Positions 1 through 8,941 of a stretch of 64,000 nucleotides of DNA are shown here, one piece after another (the first letter of the stretch is position 1; each line of letters starts with the position of its first letter). Both the position numbers and the translations under genes were made by a program. Below the pieces are notes generated by a model, which ran no database searches, was not told the origin of the DNA, and worked only from the letters and a program-made list of their open reading frames with translations. Source of the stretch: Cognaticolwellia beringensis (GTDB taxonomy: Bacteria > Pseudomonadota > Gammaproteobacteria > Enterobacterales > Alteromonadaceae); NCBI RefSeq assembly GCF_002076895.1, contig NZ_CP020465.1:620001-684000 (forward strand), written 5' to 3'.

Positions 1-758
1 ACGACACACTCGTTATTTTAACTAACCCAGACGGCGATGACATATTAAACTTCCAGGACGTTGATAGCGACGGCGATAGTATCAGAGATATTGATGAACA
101 AGCTGTCGACTTTGACGGTGATGGAACACCTAACTATCTTGATCTTGATAGCGACAATGATGCTATTAGTGACGCTATAGAAGGTCTTAATGATTTCGAT
201 ACGGATGGCGCGTCTAACTTTTTAGACCTTGATAGTGATAACGATGGTATTAGTGATGCTACTGAAGGAGTAAATGACTTCGACTCTGATGGTGCATCTA
301 ACTTTTTAGACCTCGACAGTGACAATGATGGTATTAGTGACGCTAGAGAGGGGGAGAATGATTTTGACAGTGATGGAGCGTCCAACTACTTAGACCTTGA
401 TAGCGATAACGATGGAATAAGTGATGCCATTGAAGGGGAAACAGACTTTGATGGTGATGGCGCGTCTAACTTTTTAGACCTTGATAGTGATGGTGACGGC
501 ATCAGTGATGCGATAGAGGGACAGAATGACGCTGACGGTGACGGTTCGTCTAACTACTTAGACCTTGATAGTGATGGTGATGGTGTCTCTGATATTGACG
601 AAAATGGCGATTTTGATGGTGATGGTGTGAGTGATGCTATTCAAGATAAGAGACATGTTCAAAGTTCATTAAAAGGCTCAGGAAATGTTGGTACGATATT
701 AATTTTTATGCTGATATTATTTAATTTAATGCGCTATAGAGCTAGTAATAACACCTGA
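1..758 (+). CDS. C-terminal part of an acidic calcium-binding repeat protein (thrombospondin type 3-like repeats)
   Basis: The gene is cut by the window start; the reading frame is open from base 3 to the TGA at 756-758 (251 residues). It consists of about seven copies of a 28-residue unit of the type DLDSDNDGISDAxEGxNDFD followed by SDGASNFL, rich in Asp and Asn in the DxDxDG spacing that binds Ca2+ in thrombospondin type 3 and related repeats. The last about 30 residues hold a Gly/Ser stretch, a hydrophobic segment (VGTILIFMLILF) and a basic tail (MRYR), which resembles a C-terminal sorting or membrane anchor of the GlyGly-CTERM kind, though the glycines are few. I infer a large secreted or surface-anchored adhesin-like protein. 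The repeats are also strongly repetitive as DNA (84-base period). Confidence 0.8.
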   Translation, partial: DTLVILTNPDGDDILNFQDVDSDGDSIRDIDEQAVDFDGDGTPNYLDLDSDNDAISDAIEGLNDFDTDGASNFLDLDSDNDGISDATEGVNDFDSDGASNFLDLDSDNDGISDAREGENDFDSDGASNYLDLDSDNDGISDAIEGETDFDGDGASNFLDLDSDGDGISDAIEGQNDADGDGSSNYLDLDSDGDGVSDIDENGDFDGDGVSDAIQDKRHVQSSLKGSGNVGTILIFMLILFNLMRYRASNNT

Positions 759-1153
759 TTGAGGAAATGAAGCGACAGCTGTGTAGTGTAGGATTTAGTA
801 GATAGTGCTGAAAAGTAATCATACTGTCAACGAAATATATTATTACTTACAGTGAGTTGGATATTGTTTTAACTTTTATTTTGACTATTAATTATAGCAA
901 AGTTGGCAATTATAAAAATTGCTCTGAAAAATATAAAATATCAGCTCTGTAGAAAAATGTTAGAAGCAGGCTAATTCAAATTGAATAGTGGCAGGAGAAA
1001 AGGGATTTTGTTGCTTTAAAAATGACTAGTTTAAAATATCTATTTTTAGGGGAGAGAATTCAGTAAATAAGTGAACTCAAATTAAGAAACCCACTTGTCT
1101 AAATGAGTTAAATAATTTGAGTGACTTAGCGTTAAATATCTAAATATATTAGC
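759..1153. other. Intergenic region, no gene seen
   Basis: AT-rich stretch between the convergent ends of the repeat protein and the small exported protein. I see no open frame with a ribosome binding site and no strong terminator hairpin. Confidence 0.5.
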
Positions 1154-1405
1154 TTAGCCTTCTTTTGGAAGGACTTTAATCGCTTCATAATAGCTAGCTT
1201 CTAACTCGTCATTAATACAAGTTAATAAGTAACTATTCATTTCTGATTTTGTGATCTCATCTTCCACAGCATCGTTTTTACACTGTGCTAAAAGGCTTAA
1301 AACATATTCAGGCGATGCAGCCATTAACTCTGGCTCATCGTCTTGACTAAACGCTGCATTTGACGTTAATGCCAGAACAGCCAATGCTAAAATTAATTTT
1401 TTCAT
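1154..1405 (-). CDS. Small exported protein of unknown function
   Basis: It encodes 83 residues beginning MKKLILALAVLALTSNAAFS, a typical Sec signal peptide with likely cleavage after AFS. The mature part is about 63 residues, acidic, with two cysteines (QCKND and LTCIND) that could form a disulfide in the periplasm. The start at 1405 is chosen over an upstream in-frame start at 1450 because the signal peptide begins here. No family is recognised. It lies 25 bases downstream of the 72-residue gene on the same strand and may be co-transcribed with it. Confidence 0.6.
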   Translation of the reverse strand: MKKLILALAVLALTSNAAFSQDDEPELMAASPEYVLSLLAQCKNDAVEDEITKSEMNSYLLTCINDELEASYYEAIKVLPKEG

Positions 1406-1430
1406 GTTCAATCTCGTTAATGTATACCTG

Positions 1431-1649
1431 TTACATGTCCCAATAGTCACTTAAGGAGTTAAGTTGTCTATCAAGAAATTTTTTTTCGTTTAGTGAATCT
1501 AATCGTTGTCTGATCTGATATGTTTGTTTTGTTGTCTTTCTAATTGCTTTCTTATTGGCTGAACCATAGGCAATTTCAAAACCAGCAATACCAGTATCAA
1601 AATTTGAATCTTCATCAATATCAGTGTCTGCATATGTATCAATGTTCAT
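1431..1649 (-). CDS. Small PA3496-like protein
   Basis: The product has 72 residues. An acidic N-terminal third (DTDIDEDSNFDTG) is followed by a basic middle and a C-terminal helix ending LDRQLNSLSDYWDM. The pattern of an (I/R)RxxLDxLxExKxLxxQL helix ending in a DYW-like tail recalls the PA3496 family of small proteins common in gammaproteobacteria; this is resemblance, not a proven match. A good ribosome binding site (AAGGTAAAGAA) precedes the ATG. The coding strand is the minus strand; the open frame on the other strand lacks any such support. Confidence 0.55.
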   Translation of the reverse strand: MNIDTYADTDIDEDSNFDTGIAGFEIAYGSANKKAIRKTTKQTYQIRQRLDSLNEKKFLDRQLNSLSDYWDM

Positions 1650-2130
1650 TTCTTTACCTTATAAAAACATCATATTTGGATTTTCCACTAGATAATGTGC
1701 CGTTAATTGGAAATAGAAAAGTGAAATATTTTGCTGTTATTAATCAAAATTTTTAATCAAATTAAAATAAGAACTAAAATGCAGAGACAAAAAATATTCG
1801 TAAAAAATATAAAGTAATATGGAAATGAATAATCGTGAAATAAAGCCATATAAAACAATGTGTTGTAATAACTTGTAACGTTAGATGTCTTGGAGGGATA
1901 TGTATTTACAGTAAACCGCTATAGTAGCAAACTGGCCGAGGCAGCTTTAACAGTAGGCTTTTTATGTTAGTTATTATTTGAAATTTAAATTATTTTAATT
2001 AATTTTTACTCTACATCTCCAGTCAACGTGAAGCCGTGAGTCGTTATGGTAAGCACAGAGGAAATTTACGTCTCTGTAATTAAGCTTAAGTAAAAGACAG
2101 TAAAACCAGCAGCTATTCTTAACAGGGAGT
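1650..2130. other. Intergenic region, no gene seen
   Basis: About 480 bases, AT-rich. It must hold the promoter of the 1431-1649 gene (reading leftward) and the 3' end of the PilZ operon. No ORF, tRNA or clear hairpin terminator is visible. Confidence 0.5.
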
Positions 2131-2745
2131 TTACAGTTCTGTTTTTTTAGCTTGATTGCGCTGTTGCGCTAGCGCTTGTAGTTGTTTTGATTGCTGATGC
2201 AAACTATTACGCACTAATGCTTCTTGATCTTCTTCACGAATATGATGAAAAATCACTTTATGCTGACTTTCGCCGTCAATTAATTCACTATTGACGATTT
2301 CGCCAATACAGTACAGGGCCGTATTATCGTCAGAAAAAAATAACTTTAATTCAATAAAATCACTCGTGCTAAAGGTTTTTGGATTTTTGGCTTTAAAAAT
2401 AATGCCTCCACCACCAAATTTAATCGCTTGAAATCTCATACTTGCTTCATTTTGCTGACTCAGAATATAACCAATGAGGAAGTCCATTTTTTTTGCTTGA
2501 TGATTTAGGTATTCCATTAATTGATTAGCAACACCAGGAGCAGCTTGCAGCGGGCGCAGTGCATTTTGATCGATGGAATTTACTTCGGATGCTATTTTAA
2601 ATGGTGCCGGCATATTTTCTATAAACTGCGGATAAGTTGGCAATTGCGCTAACTCGATAACACTCGCGTTAATATGAAAGTCATAGTTTATGGAAAAAAA
2701 CTCATCAAATTGGGCTAATTTAGTTTGATTGCCAGCGGTAGTCAT
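2131..2745 (-). CDS. PilZ-domain-like protein
   Basis: The protein has 204 residues and no signal peptide or membrane segment. The C-terminal half (about residues 100-175) reads like a PilZ beta-barrel: FQAIKFGGGGIIFKAKNP, then a beta-rich stretch with IELKLFF and CIGEIVNSEL, then KVIFHHIREEDQEALVR. PilZ domains bind cyclic di-GMP through an RxxxR motif and a (D/N)xSxxG motif; neither is clearly present here, so nucleotide binding is uncertain. The N-terminal 90 residues are not recognised. It is the last gene of a likely operon (44 bases behind the TetR gene). A long Gln-rich tail ends the protein. A c-di-GMP link would fit the GGDEF-EAL gene a few kilobases away, but that is inference. Confidence 0.6.
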   Translation of the reverse strand: MTTAGNQTKLAQFDEFFSINYDFHINASVIELAQLPTYPQFIENMPAPFKIASEVNSIDQNALRPLQAAPGVANQLMEYLNHQAKKMDFLIGYILSQQNEASMRFQAIKFGGGGIIFKAKNPKTFSTSDFIELKLFFSDDNTALYCIGEIVNSELIDGESQHKVIFHHIREEDQEALVRNSLHQQSKQLQALAQQRNQAKKTEL

Positions 2746-2789
2746 AAATAAATCACCTTATATTTTGCCTAAGTAGGCTAATCCATTAT

Positions 2790-3401
2790 TCAATGGGTAT
2801 TATGTGTACTAGCGAGAAAGACATTCACCGCACATTCACACATTTCATCAATTTGGTTTTCTTGTGCATATATGCCGTCAATAACTAAACGTGCGATGCC
2901 ATGTAGGGTTGCCCAAGTTACTTGAGCCAATCTTAAAGAATTTTCATCTTGTATAATAATACCTTGTTCTTGCCATAACTTAGTCATTTCAACTTGGTAG
3001 TTGAAGCTTGCATAGGCAATTTTCTTCAATGCGTCAGTACTATTATTCTCTTTCCAAATAATGCGACCAAACATCAATTCGTATAGCGAAGGATTATTCG
3101 TTGCAAAACCGATATAAGCATGAACAAAGTTGCGATACTTCTCTTCATTCGACAGTTTTTCTTCAGAGAAAATTTCACTAACACGTTGATGCCACTGTTC
3201 AAAACCTTGCTCTGCAATGGCACAGAGTAAATCATTCTTATCGGTAAAGTGATGATAAGCTGCCGTTCTTGAAACGCCAATGCGCTCAGCAAGTTTACGT
3301 AACGATAAGCCTTCAATGCCGCCGTCAGTCACCATTTCGGTTGCCGTACTGACCAGCGATTTTCGTAAATCACCGTGGTGGTATTTTGTTTTGGTCACCA
3401 T
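2790..3401 (-). CDS. TetR/AcrR family transcriptional regulator
   Basis: The product has 203 residues. Residues 10-60 form a TetR-type helix-turn-helix: YHHGDLRKSLVSTATEMV, then GIEGLSLRKLAERIGVSRTAAYHHFTDKNDLL, the canonical recognition helix with YHHF. The remainder is an all-helical ligand-binding and dimerisation domain resembling the TetR_C_13/WHG type (YRNFVHAYIGFATNNPSLYELMFG). It sits between a ThrE-type exporter gene (31 bases upstream) and the PilZ-like gene, so it probably represses this operon; the inducer cannot be told from sequence. Confidence 0.9.
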   Translation of the reverse strand: MVTKTKYHHGDLRKSLVSTATEMVTDGGIEGLSLRKLAERIGVSRTAAYHHFTDKNDLLCAIAEQGFEQWHQRVSEIFSEEKLSNEEKYRNFVHAYIGFATNNPSLYELMFGRIIWKENNSTDALKKIAYASFNYQVEMTKLWQEQGIIIQDENSLRLAQVTWATLHGIARLVIDGIYAQENQIDEMCECAVNVFLASTHNTH

Positions 3402-3432
3402 AAGTTTAGCAGCCTATTTTTAGCTCTGGTCG

Positions 3433-4659
3433 TCAAAGGATCTTTCTCGATGGAAAAGCGACATTAGCAAATATTAATCCAGCCACTAAAGACATAAAAA
3501 TTAGAAATGTTTGTGAGCCTATATCTGTAGCGTTTAACATGGTTTGTCCGGATACCGCGTTGCTTAAACCAATATACACTTTACTTCCTGGTACCAGAAC
3601 AACAAGGCCCATTAATTTAACAATGCTAGAGGGGAGGTTCATAATGCGTGAAAAAATACTGCTGTATATACCCAAAGCAAAAGCGCCAACAAATGCCCCA
3701 AGGGCAACACCTAAATACTCAGCGCCAACTATACTGGCACCAAAGGCGACATAACCTGAAATAATTCCCCATGGGGCGTCTTTTTTTCGACATTTAAATA
3801 AGATAACTAAGCTAATTGATAGAGTCGTAACTGCCGCCCATGAGGTCCAATTAGGGGTATTAGGCGGTTGAATAAAAATGACTTCTCCCCACATCATTTT
3901 TCCTAAAGCGATTCCTAAAACACCACCGAAGTAAATTTTAAACAAAATCATCAAGGCGTCCATCAATCTTGCGGTACCTGATATTAAATTTCGAGCGGCA
4001 AGCTCTGATAATGCTAGGGTTAACGACAAGCCTGGAATAAACGCGATAATGCTAGATAAAACCACTAATGGGATATTTATGCTGGGATCAATTAAGGCAA
4101 TTGCCGTCGCTAAAATAGCGGTTGTCATTGCAGCAATGGGCTCTAACATATCCGTTACACGGCGTGAGCGTTCAGCCCAAAAAGTAAATAAGCAAACAAC
4201 CAAGCCTAACAAGCTAGACCAAAATACGTCATTCCAACTGGTGTGCATTAGCATGGCGAAAGCACCACTGGATGCACCAAAAGCAAGAAACGTTAAAAAC
4301 CGGCCATAAGGGTTAGGCTTATTAGCAATTTCATCTAAGCGTTCAATAGACTCTGCAAGTGTGCGTTGGCCTGAGGTTAGTTCATCAACTAATTCGTCGG
4401 CACGAGCCAATGAACCTAAATCGAGTTCGCCCGGCGCAACACGAAGAATATGGTTGTAGTCTTGATTTTCGTCATCTTCTGATAAAACAAAAGTTAACGA
4501 TGTCGGTGTAATAACAAAAGAGCCAAATACATTTAAGCTATTCGAAACATCGGTTAAATGAGCTTCTAATCGATAAGCAGGCGTACCAAATTTATGTAAG
4601 GCTTTGCCTAAGCGAATTATAAATCGACGTTTATCGGTGAAGTTATCTGTATCTGCCAT
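3433..4659 (-). CDS. Threonine/serine exporter family (ThrE/DUF1212) membrane protein
   Basis: About 408 residues. The N-terminal soluble part (RRFIIRLGKALHKFGTPAYRLEAHL) carries the DUF1212 signature and is followed by around ten membrane helices, including the FAFGASSGAFAMLM and PGLSLTLALSELAARNLISGTARLMDAL segments typical of the ThrE family. Both halves (ThrE N-terminal and ThrB-like C-terminal) are fused in one chain, as in Corynebacterium ThrE. Such proteins export small amino acids; the substrate here is not known. The ATG at 4659 is chosen; a TTG five codons upstream is also possible and neither has a clear ribosome binding site. First gene of a likely thrE-tetR-pilZ operon. Confidence 0.85.
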   Translation of the reverse strand: MADTDNFTDKRRFIIRLGKALHKFGTPAYRLEAHLTDVSNSLNVFGSFVITPTSLTFVLSEDDENQDYNHILRVAPGELDLGSLARADELVDELTSGQRTLAESIERLDEIANKPNPYGRFLTFLAFGASSGAFAMLMHTSWNDVFWSSLLGLVVCLFTFWAERSRRVTDMLEPIAAMTTAILATAIALIDPSINIPLVVLSSIIAFIPGLSLTLALSELAARNLISGTARLMDALMILFKIYFGGVLGIALGKMMWGEVIFIQPPNTPNWTSWAAVTTLSISLVILFKCRKKDAPWGIISGYVAFGASIVGAEYLGVALGAFVGAFALGIYSSIFSRIMNLPSSIVKLMGLVVLVPGSKVYIGLSNAVSGQTMLNATDIGSQTFLIFMSLVAGLIFANVAFPSRKIL

Positions 4660-4889
4660 AGCAAGTTTGTTCAAATTTTAGAGAGTTGTATATGGTAAAT
4701 GATTAATTTTAAAATGAAAGCATAGATGCATGTTCTGAATGAATTTGTTTTCTAAATGTATTTTAGTATTGTTTCGGAAAGTTTGCAGATAACATTAATC
4801 TCGGTATGATACTTCAACTTTCGTGACTGCTTCTTGCTAAAAACTTAACAGTCGCCAATAAAATTTCCCCCAATAGGATAGTAACCCCA

Positions 4890-5063
4890 ATGACTTTATT
4901 GATTATTTTATTTTGTGTATTTGCAGCCGTTGCTCTAATGGTCATTATAGGGGAACGTTACGGCAAGCCCATGGAAGCAGAGCAGCAGCAAAAGTACTCA
5001 AAAATACTGTGGGTAGTGGTTTTTATTGCTATTATTGCCGCTATAATACGCCAAATGCTGTAA
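4890..5063 (+). CDS. Small two-helix membrane protein
   Basis: The gene encodes only 57 residues: a first membrane helix (LLIILFCVFAAVALMVII), a conserved-looking connector GERYGKPMEAEQQQKY, and a second helix (ILWVVVFIAIIAAII) ending RQML. AGGAT lies about 11 bases before the ATG. The two hydrophobic segments, the charged loop and the codon use argue for a true gene; I believe homologues occur in other Alteromonadales but cannot confirm this. It is divergent from the ThrE gene and convergent with the GGDEF-EAL gene. Function unknown. Confidence 0.65.
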   Translation: MTLLIILFCVFAAVALMVIIGERYGKPMEAEQQQKYSKILWVVVFIAIIAAIIRQML

Positions 5064-5179
5064 ATTCTGCACAAGTAAAACTAACACCTAGATTCTACAA
5101 TTTACTGCTTATTTGGTTTTCCTCGCGCTAAGCTCGGGTGTACAGTACTGGCTATATTTTGTAATGGCTTAATTGCTGG

Positions 5180-7666
5180 CTATTTATTAAGTTGTTCTAG
5201 ATAATTTGGAACCTCTTTAGCAGGTAAAGCTTTGCTAAAGAAAAACCCCTGAATATAATTACACTTTCCTTGGGTTAAAAAATCAAGTTGTTCTTGTGTC
5301 TCAACTCCTTCAGCAACTACTGTATGGCCCAAAGCATGCGACATTTGAATAATTGCGGTTACAATAGCCGAGTGATTACCCTGATTAATCTTATTAACAA
5401 ATGTACGATCAATTTTAACCGTATTAATTGGGAAGTTAGATAAATAGCTTAACGATGAAAAACCGGTACCAAAGTCATCAACCGCAACAGTAATTCCTAA
5501 GGCTTGTAGTCTTTGTAAATTTTCTATAATGCCTTTAGAGCCGTCAACAATACTAGATTCGGTAATTTCCACTTCAAAATACTCAGCTGCTAAGTCATGA
5601 GTTGATAATGCCGACATAATCATCTCGCTTATGTCTTCCCTCATGATATGAGTACCAGAAAAATTTACAGCAATCGGTATTTTAAATAGATTGTTTTTCT
5701 GCCAATAAGCATTTTGCCTACACACCTCATTCACAATCCATTCGGTTAAGGGAATAATAAGGTTTCGTTGCTCTGCCACACGAATGAGTTTTTCTGGGTT
5801 GACCATTTCACCATCATCCAATTTCCAACGAATCAGTGCTTCAAAACCACTTACCCGGTTCGGATTAGGAGTGATTTTTGGTTGATAATGCATTTCCAAG
5901 CCTGTTTTTGTTTGAATCGACTTACGTAGCGCTGCTTCAAGCTGATTAATTTCATCCTGTTCTTCTCTCATGTTATGAGAGTAAAAATGATAAGTGTTTT
6001 TGCCCATTTTTTTTGCATGATACATGGCTATATCTGCATTTTGAATCAAGCTTTCTATAGTGAGACCATCGTATGGATAAACAGAAACTCCCAAACTCGT
6101 TGAGCCAAAATGTTCATACTCATTCAACATAATAGGCTCGGAAAGTGTTTTTATAATCCGTTGAGCAACAATTGAAATGTCATTACTTTGTTTAATATCA
6201 TTGAGGACAACAATAAATTCATCACCACCTAATCGGGCAATAAAGCCCTTAGAGTCTTCTTTAAATGGGGAGGTGACGAAATCTTCCAAGCGCACGGAAT
6301 CACTAATTCGCCGGGCAAAGTTTTTTAATAACATATCCCCCATATTGTGTCCTAGGTTGTCATTCACCACTTTAAAGTCATCTAGGTCAATAAATAGCAA
6401 AGCGAACTGTACATTGTTTCTTTTAGAGTATGCTAACAACCGACCAAGGTAGTCATTAAACATTAAGCGATTTGGCAAGCCAGTTAAAATGTCGGTATAG
6501 GCTTGTGTTTGCAGTTCTTTAGTCGCTTGTAAAAGTTTTTTATTCATACTTTCAAAAGCGCGTGCTAAATGGCCTAATTCATCTTGTGTTCTAACTGGAA
6601 TACAAACTTCTTGATTATTGTCACCTATTTCTTGTGTGGCATTATTGAGAATATCAAGTGGTGATAATACAAAACGTTTAAGGCCAAAAACCAACAAAAC
6701 AGTGAGAATAATAATGGATAAAACAATAAGTATCAGTAATATCTTTTGAACATTAGCGCCATCTTGCAAATATAATGATTGCTGGTAAACAGCGTTGAGC
6801 GAATAGTTATCGTTAAGTGGATATGTTTGAACATCGTAAATATCCAGCATAAAGTCTAATTGGTGATGGTCATATTTTTTAGCGCCATTCCCTTGGGGAT
6901 TTGACTCTTTAATGGCTTGGGCCAACTGTGCAATGGGTAAGGTATTAAAGGGACTATTTGTAATTTTTGTAACTTGTGACATCAATAGAGGATTTTGCTG
7001 TTGATCAACTAGCATAAATAGCATGTGTGAATCTTCAGCCATTTGATTTAAATGTTGTTGTAGTTCATCTAATGAGGTGGTTAAAAGTAAATAACCTCTT
7101 AATATTGGTTTTGTACCATAATTATCTGAAGCAAAATTATTCAATGTAATACTACGGGCAAAATATATTACAGGCTTTTGATTGTCTGGATTGACACTAA
7201 ACAAAAAAGTACTGCTGACTTGTAACCGATGCAATTGCTCAATAGCTGGATGATTCAACTCCTCTTCGCTAATATTGTGTTCATCATTTGAATAACGGAC
7301 ATCCTCATAACCGTCAGGTAAAATAAAGCGAATTTCAGTGTACTCGGGATAAGCGTTATTAAAGGCATGAAAAACATTGAGAAGAATTGGGTGTAAAAGA
7401 TTGTAGCGCTCATTTTCAGAAGCAAGTGCATACTGATTAACAAGATCATGCTGTGCAAACAACTCGACATTAGATAAGCCAACAGAAACTGCTTTTTCTA
7501 ATAATCCCTGAGTTTGATTTGCATAGCTGCTAATGTTTTTTTCAATATTGTCATGAGCAATACTGACTATTTGTTGACTTGAAATCCAACCGAAAAGCAT
7601 TATTGGCACTATTACCATAGGTAATGTTAGTGCCAGTAATTTAGTTCGCAGTTGTTTCTTTATCAT
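5180..7666 (-). CDS. Membrane GGDEF-EAL cyclic di-GMP enzyme, MbaA-like
   Basis: The protein has 828 residues. A membrane helix (about 10-30) and a second (about 308-329) bracket a periplasmic sensor region of some 275 residues; a HAMP linker (330-380), a GGDEF domain (385-560, intact GGDEF at 480-484) and an EAL domain (575-820, EAL at 609-611) follow. The EAL domain keeps the metal and catalytic motifs (NFSGTH, ITESS, VDDFGTGFSSL, KIDRTFV, AEGVET), so phosphodiesterase activity is expected. The RxxD inhibitory site expected before GGDEF is absent, and a short insertion (TSPFKEDSKG) precedes the motif. The gene starts 9 bases after a polyamine-binding-protein gene, the arrangement of nspS-mbaA in Vibrio cholerae, where the binding protein controls the enzyme through its periplasmic domain. 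Confidence 0.9.
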   Translation of the reverse strand: MIKKQLRTKLLALTLPMVIVPIMLFGWISSQQIVSIAHDNIEKNISSYANQTQGLLEKAVSVGLSNVELFAQHDLVNQYALASENERYNLLHPILLNVFHAFNNAYPEYTEIRFILPDGYEDVRYSNDEHNISEEELNHPAIEQLHRLQVSSTFLFSVNPDNQKPVIYFARSITLNNFASDNYGTKPILRGYLLLTTSLDELQQHLNQMAEDSHMLFMLVDQQQNPLLMSQVTKITNSPFNTLPIAQLAQAIKESNPQGNGAKKYDHHQLDFMLDIYDVQTYPLNDNYSLNAVYQQSLYLQDGANVQKILLILIVLSIIILTVLLVFGLKRFVLSPLDILNNATQEIGDNNQEVCIPVRTQDELGHLARAFESMNKKLLQATKELQTQAYTDILTGLPNRLMFNDYLGRLLAYSKRNNVQFALLFIDLDDFKVVNDNLGHNMGDMLLKNFARRISDSVRLEDFVTSPFKEDSKGFIARLGGDEFIVVLNDIKQSNDISIVAQRIIKTLSEPIMLNEYEHFGSTSLGVSVYPYDGLTIESLIQNADIAMYHAKKMGKNTYHFYSHNMREEQDEINQLEAALRKSIQTKTGLEMHYQPKITPNPNRVSGFEALIRWKLDDGEMVNPEKLIRVAEQRNLIIPLTEWIVNEVCRQNAYWQKNNLFKIPIAVNFSGTHIMREDISEMIMSALSTHDLAAEYFEVEITESSIVDGSKGIIENLQRLQALGITVAVDDFGTGFSSLSYLSNFPINTVKIDRTFVNKINQGNHSAIVTAIIQMSHALGHTVVAEGVETQEQLDFLTQGKCNYIQGFFFSKALPAKEVPNYLEQLNK

Positions 7667-7675
7667 TTTAACTCT

Positions 7676-8749
7676 TTAATTTATAACTTTATTGTATATT
7701 TTGCTCCGCGTTCTTAGCATTCGTCCTTGAAGCTTAAGATGCGGCTCTAACGTTTTTAATTGTTCGGCACTCGGATGTATTATTGAGTCGCTGAGAAACT
7801 CCGGTGAGAGAAACTCTTTAGCTGCAATGTTTGGGGTCGCCATATAGATGAATTCCGCATTTTTCGCGGCGTTTTTTGGCTCATTCATAAAGTTAAGAAA
7901 TTTATATGCTAGTTGTTTGTTTTTTGATTGTGAGAATACTACCCAATGGTCGGTCCAAATACTGCTACCTTCTTTAGGTAAAACATATTTAACATTGGGA
8001 TCTAATTTACTTAATGTCAAAGCATCGCCACCGTAGGCAATAGTTGCCGCTGCGGCACCTCGAATTAATATGCTTTCAGTTGTTAGTTGAATATAACCAT
8101 ATTTGAGTACATGCGGTTTTTGAGCTAGTAGCAGTGACTCAGCTTCTGCGAGTTCTTTCTTGTCCATACTATTTATAGAATAGCCCTTAGCATTCAAAGC
8201 TGCTCCTAGTAGCTCTCTCGCGCCCTTAATCATCACTATTTTTCCCTTTAGCGACGCTTGTGGCTGAAAAAGATCCATCCAAGTCTCAATTGGCTTTTCC
8301 ACTAGGTCAGATCTATAAGCAATGCCCATGGTACCCCAAGTATAAGGTACGCTATAACCATAAGTACCTTGGTGAGAGTTTCTTATTTTATCATCAATAT
8401 ATTTCAGGTTAGGTACATCTTGGGTGCTAATTGAGTCAATCCATCCCTTGTTACTATAAATTTGCATCATCATTCCACTAACGATGCCGACATCATAGCC
8501 AATGCCATTTGTTTGATTGAGAAATTTATCTCTAGCATCATCAGTTTCGTAATACACATCAACAATTTTAACGTTAAATTCTGTTTCAAATGCAGAAACA
8601 ATACTCGGATCAATGTATTCAGACCAATTAAGTATGGTTAAAGTAGGTATGTTTTTTTGTGCAAATACTGAGGAAGTAAGCAGAGAGTAAGCTATTAAAC
8701 ACAATGTAATGAGACTGGTGAGTTTGTGTTTACTATGTTGTCTAACCAT
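7676..8749 (-). CDS. Periplasmic polyamine-binding protein (PotD/PotF/NspS-like)
   Basis: It encodes 357 residues with a Sec signal peptide (about 1-30, ending VFAQ). The mature protein matches the spermidine/putrescine-binding type of solute-binding protein: LTILNWSEYIDPSIVSAFE at the N-terminus, YDVGIVSG, YSVPYTWGTMGIAYRSDLV, IAYGGDAL and WTDHWVVFS, with Trp, Tyr and Asp residues in the places that hold the polyamine in PotD and PotF. No ABC permease or ATPase genes are nearby. Instead the next gene, 9 bases downstream, is a membrane GGDEF-EAL protein, so a sensory role as in NspS is more likely than transport. Which polyamine is bound cannot be read from the sequence. Confidence 0.85.
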   Translation of the reverse strand: MVRQHSKHKLTSLITLCLIAYSLLTSSVFAQKNIPTLTILNWSEYIDPSIVSAFETEFNVKIVDVYYETDDARDKFLNQTNGIGYDVGIVSGMMMQIYSNKGWIDSISTQDVPNLKYIDDKIRNSHQGTYGYSVPYTWGTMGIAYRSDLVEKPIETWMDLFQPQASLKGKIVMIKGARELLGAALNAKGYSINSMDKKELAEAESLLLAQKPHVLKYGYIQLTTESILIRGAAAATIAYGGDALTLSKLDPNVKYVLPKEGSSIWTDHWVVFSQSKNKQLAYKFLNFMNEPKNAAKNAEFIYMATPNIAAKEFLSPEFLSDSIIHPSAEQLKTLEPHLKLQGRMLRTRSKIYNKVIN

Positions 8750-8941
8750 AAAAGAGGATTCCCTATTAAATACGGTAGTCGTAAATCATATAAATAATTT
8801 GTAGTCAGCCACTTTACTACTTGAATATAATGTTTTTTATTAATTAATTAATCTTAGAATTTGATGAATAACAATGACACAATTAAAGTTGATTGACTAT
8901 ATAAACAATAGTCCATATTTTAATTAATTTAGAAATGTTAT

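Noticed and set aside
1..620. Regular repeats that could suggest a CRISPR array
   Set aside because: The 84-base period is coding in one continuous frame with Ca2+-repeat residues; there are no variable spacers between identical short repeats.
1544..1756. 70-residue plus-strand frame (Gln/Tyr-rich)
   Set aside because: Overlaps the minus-strand 72-residue gene, which has a better ribosome binding site; composition is low-complexity.
7676..8749. Polyamine ABC transporter component
   Set aside because: No permease or ATPase genes nearby; coupling to the GGDEF-EAL gene favours a sensing role, although transport cannot be fully excluded.
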